A DNA stretch of 64,000 bases from positions 186,001 to 250,000 of the forward strand of contig JAHYYJ010000002.1 in NCBI GenBank assembly GCA_019425015.1. Direction: 5' to 3'. Position numbers and translations under genes: made by a program. This document shows positions 58,485-64,000 of the stretch, piece by piece (position 1 is the stretch's first letter; each line of letters opens with the position of its first letter). The notes under the pieces were generated by a model. That model was not told where the DNA came from and made no database searches. It was given only the letters and a program-made list of their open reading frames with translations. This stretch comes from Collinsella sp. (GTDB taxonomy: Bacteria > Actinomycetota > Coriobacteriia > Coriobacteriales > Coriobacteriaceae).

Positions 58485-59720
58485 GTGTCGGAAAGCAGCA
58501 CATCGAGCAGAATTAAACGCCTGGTCAACACCTATAGTTGCCTCGTGCTCATGGGCGCCGTCGGAATCCCTATCGGCGTTATCGTTGGCGCCATCTGTGC
58601 CCTTTTTGGTCGTGTGCTCCTGGCAATTGGCGCCTTCCGTGACGAGCACGTCGCGTTGCTGCTCCCCTTTCTCACTCTTGCGGGCCTTGCCATCGTGTTT
58701 GCCTACCGCACCTGGGGCAAGGGCACCGACCGCGGCATGAGTCTGGTGTTCGACGTAGGCCACGGACGCGAGGACGCCATCTCCCCACGTTTGGTGCCGC
58801 TCATTATGCTGAGCACGTGGGCCACGCATCTCTTTGGCGGCAGCGCGGGACGAGAAGGCGTAGCCGTGCAGATCGGCGCAACCGTCTCGCATTGGATCGG
58901 CCGACGTCTACCTTTCCGAGACCCCGGCAACACGTTTTTGCTTATCGGCATGGCCGCCGGCTTTGCCGGACTCTTCCGAACGCCCCTCGCCGCCGCGATC
59001 TTTGCGATCGAAGTACTGGTCGCAGGACGCATGGAATACCGCGCGCTGTTTCCCGCGCTTACAGCCTCGCTCGCCGCAAGCATGACCTCCGGCGCTCTGG
59101 GGCTCGAGAAGTTTGAGGTCGCCGTTACCGCCTCGTATGCGCTCGACCTCCCCGGTCTTGGACGGCTGGCGTTGTTGGGTATCGCGTTTGGTATGGTAGG
59201 TGGAGCTTTTGCCTGGTGCCTTGCCCATGCCAAGACCTTTGCAGTGCGGCTGCTCCCCAGCCCTTACATACGCGTTGCCGTTATGGGCCTTGCGCTGTCG
59301 GCGATTCTGTTCGTGCTGTGGCAGGGGCGATACTGCGGCCTTGGAACAAACCTGATATCCGCGGCGCTCAACGGTGACGGCAAGGTCACCATCATGCCTT
59401 GGGACTGGGTACTCAAATTCGCACTCACCATCACCACACTTGCCGCAGGATATCAGGGTGGCGAGGTCACGCCGCTGTTCTCCATCGGAGCCAGCCTGGG
59501 TGTCGTACTCGCCGGGATTCTCGGCATGCCCGTCGAGCTCTGCGCCGCGCTGGGCTACGCCGCCGTCTTTGGCAGCGCCACCAACACGCTACTCGCGCCG
59601 ATCCTCATTGGCTGCGAGGTCTTCGGCTTTGGCAACTTGCCGATGTTCTTTATTGTCTGCGTCGTGGCTTACCTGTTCAACATGGATAAGTCAATCTACG
59701 CCCTGCAGGAGCGGGCGTAG
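58485..59720 (+). CDS. CLC-type fluoride/proton antiporter (voltage-gated chloride channel family)
   Basis: 411 residues starting at GTG 58485 with GGAGGAG 4-5 bases upstream; the longer frame would run through the riboswitch. About ten membrane segments. The CLC selectivity region reads HLFGGSAGREGVAVQIGATVSHWIGRR, the GREG-xAVQ form typical of CLC-F proteins, with the gating Glu in GREG. The pair PLAAAIFAIEVL and GYQGGEVTPLFSIGASLGVVLAG also fit. It exports fluoride against H+ when the riboswitch is bound. It is separated from the next gene by a non-coding 144 bases. Confidence 0.93.
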   Translation: MSESSTSSRIKRLVNTYSCLVLMGAVGIPIGVIVGAICALFGRVLLAIGAFRDEHVALLLPFLTLAGLAIVFAYRTWGKGTDRGMSLVFDVGHGREDAISPRLVPLIMLSTWATHLFGGSAGREGVAVQIGATVSHWIGRRLPFRDPGNTFLLIGMAAGFAGLFRTPLAAAIFAIEVLVAGRMEYRALFPALTASLAASMTSGALGLEKFEVAVTASYALDLPGLGRLALLGIAFGMVGGAFAWCLAHAKTFAVRLLPSPYIRVAVMGLALSAILFVLWQGRYCGLGTNLISAALNGDGKVTIMPWDWVLKFALTITTLAAGYQGGEVTPLFSIGASLGVVLAGILGMPVELCAALGYAAVFGSATNTLLAPILIGCEVFGFGNLPMFFIVCVVAYLFNMDKSIYALQERA

Positions 59721-59864
59721 AAAGATGTCCAAGCAGGTGGTCTCAACCGGAAACGGCGTCCCACTCTGAGGCTGTATTCCGGGATGTGGTTTCCGCCCGA
59801 GCCTCCATTCGGAAAGCGCGTCCCATTCTTTCATGGCGTCTTGGCTATGCAAAGTGCCTTGGCG

Positions 59865-60443
59865 TTACTCCTCGTACGCGCCCTCAAGCCGAAGCAGCCA
59901 CTCCTTGCGATTGAGCCCACCGGCATATCCGTTGAGCGATCCGTCGGCCGCGACCACGCGATGGCACGGCACGATAATCGAAATAGGGTTGCGAGCGACC
60001 GCAGCCCCCACCGCGCGAGGAGATACAACGGGCGCTTCATTTCCCGGTACACGATGTCGAGCGGCAACACGCTGGGCGATCTCGCCATACGTAGCGACCT
60101 CGCCACGCGGGATCGAAAGCAGCTCAAACCAAACCTCACGCTGAAACGCCGTGCCGATCATATGCAACGGCGGCGTAAACCGAGGTTCCTGCCCTGCAAA
60201 ATAAGCATTCAGCCAAGCCCAGGAACGCTCAAGCACCGAAGAGGCCGCACCATTTGCCGGACTCACCGACGACATGCCACCAATACCGGAAACCGCGTCG
60301 GCGCCTTCAACATGTTCGGAGTCTTCCCGGAGAAGCGTGGAGCCAAAATGCTCCTGTCCCTCAAACCAAAGCCCCGTCAGACCGCGGCCATCAGCGGCAA
60401 GCAAGATTTCGCCCAAAGGCGAGGCAAACGTCGTCGTGACCAC
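59865..60443 (-). CDS. ogt: Methylated-DNA-[protein]-cysteine S-methyltransferase
   Basis: 192 residues. It removes O6-alkyl groups from guanine by transfer to its own Cys: the motif IIVPCHRVVAADGSLNGYAGGLNRKEWLLRLEG contains the acceptor Cys (PCHR) and the downstream Tyr/Gly loop. The DNA-binding helix is TAFQREVWFELLSIPRGEVATYGEIAQRV (Arg finger region). A Ser/Gly-rich linker of about 25 residues (EDSEHVEGADAVSGIGGMSSVSPANG) interrupts the N-terminal domain, longer than usual. Start ATG/GTG at 60443 with AAAGGAG upstream. Confidence 0.95.
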   Translation of the reverse strand: MVTTTFASPLGEILLAADGRGLTGLWFEGQEHFGSTLLREDSEHVEGADAVSGIGGMSSVSPANGAASSVLERSWAWLNAYFAGQEPRFTPPLHMIGTAFQREVWFELLSIPRGEVATYGEIAQRVAARHRVPGNEAPVVSPRAVGAAVARNPISIIVPCHRVVAADGSLNGYAGGLNRKEWLLRLEGAYEE

Positions 60444-60511
60444 CAGCGGCTCCTTTCAAAACTTCGCAACATAATACCGCGAATTGTGCAGACAACCTCA
60501 ATCGACCCCAA

Positions 60512-60600
60512 AGTCACCCAAGGCAGCAGGCGCGACAGCGCCGCAGCTGCCGGCCGCGCTCCGCAGTCCCCAAAGGCGGCAGGCGCAAAGCGCCGAGGCC
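60512..60600. repeat. Two degenerate direct repeats with GGCGC/GCGCC hairpins
   Basis: AGTCACCCAAGGCAGCAGG followed by GGCGC...GCGCC (from 60512) recurs as AGTCCCCAAAGGCGGCAGG with GGCGC...GCGCC (from 60568). They lie in the gene-free stretch 60444-60848. Confidence 0.5.
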
Positions 60601-60704
60601 GCCGCCGGGACCAGGGCCCGCAACAACCACGTGCCCCCACATCAGCCCAGCGGCCCCAACCAACAACGACCCCATCGCAGGCCACTCGCAGCAGCGTCAC
60701 CGCA

Positions 60705-60834
60705 GGCGGGGGCCGGGCTTAGTTTTCAGAACACTCCGCAGACCAGTGTGGCGCCTTGTCCGCGGCTCCGAAGGAGCAGGACAAGGCGCCACACATGGTC
60801 GAGGACGTTCTGAAAACTAAGCCCGGCCCCCGCC
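60705..60834. repeat. 130-base three-level nested hairpin after asd
   Basis: Outer perfect 28-base arms (60705-60732 and 60807-60834; sequence begins GGCGGGGGCCGGGC and ends TTTTCAGAAC). Inner perfect 15-base arms TGTGGCGCCTTGTCC (60747-60761) and 60779-60793, with GCTCC/GGAGC at the tip. It begins 15 bases past the asd stop; there is no T-run. Confidence 0.9.
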
Positions 60835-60848
60835 GGACAGGTCCACCG

Positions 60849-61874
60849 CTACTCGCAGAGCAGCTTAGCGATCTGGACGGCGTTGGTTGCCGCGCCCTTA
60901 CGGATTTGGTCGCCGCAGCACCAGAAGGTGATGCCACGCGCGGCCTCGGGGTTCGAGATGTCGCGACGCACACGACCGACCCAGATCAGGTCCTGGTCGG
61001 ACGTATCCATCGGCATGGGGAAGCGATCGTGCGCATCCTCGGCGCTCATGTCGTCAACCAGCTTGACGCCGGGAGCGGCAGCCAGCGCAGCACGAGCCTC
61101 CTCAACCGTGATGTCACGCTCGAACTCGAGCGTAATGCTCTCGGAGTGCGAGCGCAGCACCGGCACGCGCACGCAGGTGCAATTCACGCGCAGCTCGGGC
61201 AGGTGCATGATCTTGCGGCCTTCGTTTTGCAACTTCATCTCTTCGGAAGTAAAGCCCTCCTCCTTGACGCCGCCAATCTGCGGAATCAGGTTGCTCGCCA
61301 GCTGGGCGGCAAAAGCGCGCGGCTCGGGAATCTCCTCGCCACGACCTAGGGCGGCCAGCTGGGCCTCAAGCTCGGCCATACCGGGAGCACCAGCGCCCGA
61401 AGCCGCCTGGTACGTCGAAACGATCATGCGCTTCACGCCGGCGAGCTGATGCAGCGGCCAGGTGGGAACCAAGCCGATGATGGTCGCGCAGTTGGGGTTG
61501 GCGATAAGGCCGTGATGCCACTTGATGTCGTCGGCGTTGATCTCGGGCACGACCAGCGGCACCTCGGGATCCAGACGGAAGGCGTGGCTGTTGTCGACCA
61601 CGACGGCGCCGCGCTTGACGGCCTCGGGCAGCAGTTCCTTGGCGATATCGTCGCCGGCGGCGCCGAGCACGATGTCGCAGCCCTCAAAGGCCTCGGGGCA
61701 AGCCTCCTCAATCACAACCTGCTCGCCGCGGAACTCGACGGTCTTGCCCGCAGAGCGCGCGCTCGCTAGCAGCTTGAGCTTGCCGACCGGAAACTCCTGC
61801 TCGTTGAGGCACTCGAGCATCTGGGTGCCCACGGCTCCCGTCGCGCCCAAAATAGCAACCGTGTACTGTTTCAT
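60849..61874 (-). CDS. asd: Aspartate-semialdehyde dehydrogenase
   Basis: 341 residues, NADP-dependent reduction of aspartyl phosphate. Start 61874 has GGGGGAAG upstream. N-terminal VAILGATGAVGTQML is the nucleotide motif. The catalytic Cys is in GLIANPNCATIIGL, and the substrate Arg/His region is VRVPVLRSHSESITLEFERDI (catalytic His). It shares the minus strand with lysC upstream, separated by 170 bases with a small hairpin, so the two form the common branch of lysine, methionine and threonine synthesis. It is followed by a long hairpin. Confidence 0.96.
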   Translation of the reverse strand: MKQYTVAILGATGAVGTQMLECLNEQEFPVGKLKLLASARSAGKTVEFRGEQVVIEEACPEAFEGCDIVLGAAGDDIAKELLPEAVKRGAVVVDNSHAFRLDPEVPLVVPEINADDIKWHHGLIANPNCATIIGLVPTWPLHQLAGVKRMIVSTYQAASGAGAPGMAELEAQLAALGRGEEIPEPRAFAAQLASNLIPQIGGVKEEGFTSEEMKLQNEGRKIMHLPELRVNCTCVRVPVLRSHSESITLEFERDITVEEARAALAAAPGVKLVDDMSAEDAHDRFPMPMDTSDQDLIWVGRVRRDISNPEAARGITFWCCGDQIRKGAATNAVQIAKLLCE

Positions 61875-62006
61875 GCTTCCCCCTTTAAAGGCTGTGGCTT
61901 TTGCCCGCACGCCGAGCAGGCCGATTATTGTTGCCAGTGTATACAAGAACAGGGCGGGCACGAAACCCGCCCCGTCGAAACGAAACCGAAACGAAACGCC
62001 CCACGG

Positions 62007-62040
62007 TAGATTTTTGAGACATGACCCAAAAACCTACCGA
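62007..62040 (-). terminator. Small hairpin between lysC and asd
   Basis: Minus strand CGGTAGGTTTTTG / CAAAAATCTACCG with a 10-base loop, directly after the lysC stop. There is no T-run after it, so it is perhaps a weak or processing structure. A short repeat GAAACGAAACC lies next to it. Confidence 0.4.
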
Positions 62041-62047
62041 GCAGTCA

Positions 62048-63436
62048 CTACTTTTTGAGCGCGGCCAGAGCGGGATCAACCGGCGCGGAAGCCTCCAGGT
62101 CGGAGACCTTCACAATGCCATTTTCGTCGGAGAAGGCACGGTAAATGGTCCGAATCGCCAGGTCAAAGTCCTTCTCCTCGACACCGATAATGATGTTGAT
62201 CTCGTCGCAGCTCTGCGAAATCATACGCACGCTCACGCCGGCCTGGCCGAGCATGCCAAACAGATGGCCCGAGATACCTGCACGACCGCGCAGGTTGCGG
62301 CCGACGGTAGCGATGAGCGCCAAGCCCTCGACAACCTCGATCTCGAGCGGCTCGACCTCCTGCTGAATGTCGCCCACGAGCGAGTACAGCGAGTCGTGCA
62401 CATCCTGCTCCTGCACCACGGCGCCAAAGCGGTCGACACCGGTGGGCATGTGCTCGACGGAAACGTCATAGCGCTCGAAGACCGAAAGCGCACGGCGCAT
62501 AAAGCCAACGCGGGGCTTGGTGCGGTCGCGGGCCACGTTGATAGCGACAAAACCGCGCTTGCCGGTCACACCGGTAATGATGGGCTCTGCCTCGCCTTCA
62601 TCAGCCGTCTCGCTAATGATGGTGCCGGGGTCCTGCGGCGCATTGGTGTTCTTGATGACCAGCGGAATACCCGCCTCGCGCACGGGGAACACGGCCTCCT
62701 CGTGCAGGACACTTGCGCCCATGTACGAAAGCTCACGCAGCTCCTCGTAGGTAACGCGCGCAATGGGCTGAGCCTCGGGAACAATACGCGGATCGGCAGA
62801 ATAGAAGCCCGAAACGTCGGTCCAGTTCTCGTACAGATCGGCGCCCAGGCACTTGGCCAGAATCGAGCCGGAAATATCGCCGCCGCCACGATCGAGCAGC
62901 TTAATCTGGCCCTCTCGCGTCGCGCCGTAGAAACCGGGCATAACAAAGCCGCCCTGCTGGCCGTACTCCTGCACCAGCTCGGCTGTGCGGTTCATGCTGA
63001 GCGTACCGTCATGATGGAACGCAACAACCGTCGCGGCATCCAGGAACGGCAGACCCAGGTACTCGGCCATCAGACGGGCGGTAAAGTACTCGCCGCGGCT
63101 CACGAGTTCCTCGGTAGAGTAGCCACCCGAGCGAGCGCGCTCGGCAAAGGCCGCAAACTCTTCGCGGATGGAATAGGTGAGCTCCAGCTCGTCAGCGATA
63201 TCAAAATAGCGCTGCCCAATGTCCTCGAGCAGCTCCTCGCACGACACGTGGTACTTAACGTGTGCGTTAACCAAGTAGAGCAGGTCGGTCACCTTGGTAT
63301 CGCCCTTAAAGCGGCGACCGCAGGCAGAAACCACCACAAAACGGCGGGCCGGGTCGGCATCGACAATGGCCTTGATCTTCTTAAAGTGTTCGGCGTCGGC
63401 GACCGACGAGCCGCCAAACTTGGCAATCTTAATCAT
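62048..63436 (-). CDS. lysC: Aspartate kinase
   Basis: 462 residues, monofunctional. N-terminal IAKFGGSSVADAEHFKKI and LVSRGEYFTARLMAEYL (kinase core), LLDRGGGDISGSILAKCLGADLYENWTDVSGFYSADPRIV (active site, Asp/Ser motif). Two C-terminal ACT domains from about 310 (AINVARDRTKPRVGFMRRALSVFERYDVSVEHM and LIATVGRNLRGRAGISGHLFGMLGQAGVSVRMISQ) imply feedback control, probably by lysine and/or threonine. It starts ATG 63436 with AAAGG upstream. Divergent from thrC, convergent in pathway with asd. Confidence 0.96.
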   Translation of the reverse strand: MIKIAKFGGSSVADAEHFKKIKAIVDADPARRFVVVSACGRRFKGDTKVTDLLYLVNAHVKYHVSCEELLEDIGQRYFDIADELELTYSIREEFAAFAERARSGGYSTEELVSRGEYFTARLMAEYLGLPFLDAATVVAFHHDGTLSMNRTAELVQEYGQQGGFVMPGFYGATREGQIKLLDRGGGDISGSILAKCLGADLYENWTDVSGFYSADPRIVPEAQPIARVTYEELRELSYMGASVLHEEAVFPVREAGIPLVIKNTNAPQDPGTIISETADEGEAEPIITGVTGKRGFVAINVARDRTKPRVGFMRRALSVFERYDVSVEHMPTGVDRFGAVVQEQDVHDSLYSLVGDIQQEVEPLEIEVVEGLALIATVGRNLRGRAGISGHLFGMLGQAGVSVRMISQSCDEINIIIGVEEKDFDLAIRTIYRAFSDENGIVKVSDLEASAPVDPALAALKK

Positions 63437-63539
63437 GGGCTTGAGGTTACCTTTCTAAAAGCCTCTGCAAACCTGTTTTGCGCGCTCTGATACCATGGTT
63501 TCACCGATTGGGACCAAGGCATCCGAGGAGCAGTGTTAT

Positions 63540-64000
63540 ATGGGAACTTATCATAGTACACGAGGACGCACTTTATCGTGCTCAAGTAAGGTGGCAATCC
63601 GTACCGGCATCGCTCCCGACGGGGGTTTGTTTGTCTCGGACGAGCTGGGCACCCAGCAGGTCGATATCAGCTCGCTTGCTGATAAATCGTACTTTGAAAT
63701 CGCTCAAAATGTGTTGGGAATGTTACTGAACGATTACACGGACGAAGAAATTTCGGCGTGTGTCGACGAGGCATACCGCGGCACGTTCGTGAGCGAAGAG
63801 GTTACGCCGCTCGTCAAACTCGACGCCGCACCGGGCGCCGACGCCCCGCAAACCTATGTGATGGAGCTCTTTGGCGGCCCCACAAGCGCCTTCAAGGACG
63901 TCGCCCTGCAGATGCTCCCCCGTCTGATGGCCCGCACCTCCGCCCAGGACGGCGGCGCCGAGCGCATCATGATCGTCACCGCCACGTCGGGCGACACGGG
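63540..64000 (+). CDS. thrC: Threonine synthase, N-terminal part (cut by window edge)
   Basis: 153 codons are visible from ATG 63540; GAGGAG lies 10-11 bases upstream. The start MGTYHSTRGRTLSCSSK and the DGGLFVSDEL motif are typical of the long threonine synthase form (yeast/E. coli type). The PLP lysine is in ELFGGPTSAFKDVALQMLP, and the frame runs into TATSGDTG, the phosphate-binding loop of the cofactor. It converts O-phosphohomoserine to threonine. It is transcribed away from lysC; the 103-base gap probably holds both promoters. Confidence 0.95.
   Translation, partial: MGTYHSTRGRTLSCSSKVAIRTGIAPDGGLFVSDELGTQQVDISSLADKSYFEIAQNVLGMLLNDYTDEEISACVDEAYRGTFVSEEVTPLVKLDAAPGADAPQTYVMELFGGPTSAFKDVALQMLPRLMARTSAQDGGAERIMIVTATSGDT

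Noticed and set aside
60480..60705. GC-rich stretch after ogt as a gene
   Set aside because: Only low-complexity Pro/Arg/Ala frames without ribosome sites; contains short repeats instead.

Overview
The window reads as a stretch of chromosome from a high-GC Gram-positive anaerobe of the Coriobacteriia, most likely Collinsella or a close relative. This is inferred from gene content and codon use, not from a marker gene. Supporting signs are GC-rich coding with strong AGGAGG-type ribosome sites, an AmaP/DUF2273/Asp23 envelope operon, a very large BadF/HgdB-type acyl-CoA dehydratase activase, a sortase-anchored coiled-coil surface protein, an OPT-family peptide transporter, a G104/K124-type phosphofructokinase and a CLC-F fluoride exporter. 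No rRNA, tRNA, CRISPR array, phage block or IS transposase is visible.

Layout. 1-11,000: mostly minus-strand housekeeping (zinc-ribbon membrane protein, YitT protein, Asp23 operon, YebC, DUF6020 membrane protein, Lgt, NifU scaffold, dCMP deaminase, CoaX). 11,150-18,600: OPT transporter, a surface protein whose signal peptide is cut off by a ten-base poly-C/G tract, a DUF389 protein and a small membrane-anchored protein. 18,600-25,130: TetR regulator plus a 1593-residue activase, then a compact locus with a 41-residue hydrophobic/basic peptide, a near-consensus SOS box in its promoter and a candidate converging antisense RNA. 25,131-34,200: HAD phosphatase, TetR/MFS efflux pair, Amt/PII ammonium module, CmpB-like membrane protein, HD protein and a divergent DXS. 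34,195-38,520: a complete polar amino-acid ABC importer and a class-I amidotransferase-like hydrolase. 38,630-42,220: a lower-GC island with a six-cysteine 42-residue peptide, its ABC exporter/immunity genes and an XRE/DUF2975 pair. 42,451-54,640: signalling (HPt; degenerate GGDEF-REC-HD-GYP), alpha/beta hydrolase, radical SAM enzyme, methionine aminopeptidase, 2-hydroxyacid dehydrogenase, M18 aminopeptidase, a Ntn-type amide hydrolase, phosphofructokinase and an HTH membrane protein. 54,696-64,000: MacB-like ABC exporter, fluoride riboswitch with CLC exporter, Ogt, and the aspartate pathway (asd, lysC, divergent thrC running off the window).

Two kinds of non-coding structure recur. The first is a family of ten short palindromes whose arms differ but whose loop always contains CTGTCCC; five of them start exactly at the stop codon of a minus-strand gene. 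The second is a set of very long nested hairpins (up to about 190 nt) just after stop codons (amt, the hydroxyacid dehydrogenase gene, pfk, asd).

The strongest candidates for something undescribed are the SOS-box peptide/antisense locus (24,754-25,088), the six-cysteine peptide operon (38,630-41,243), the poly-G switch in the surface protein (16,386-16,395), and the stop-codon-anchored palindrome family.
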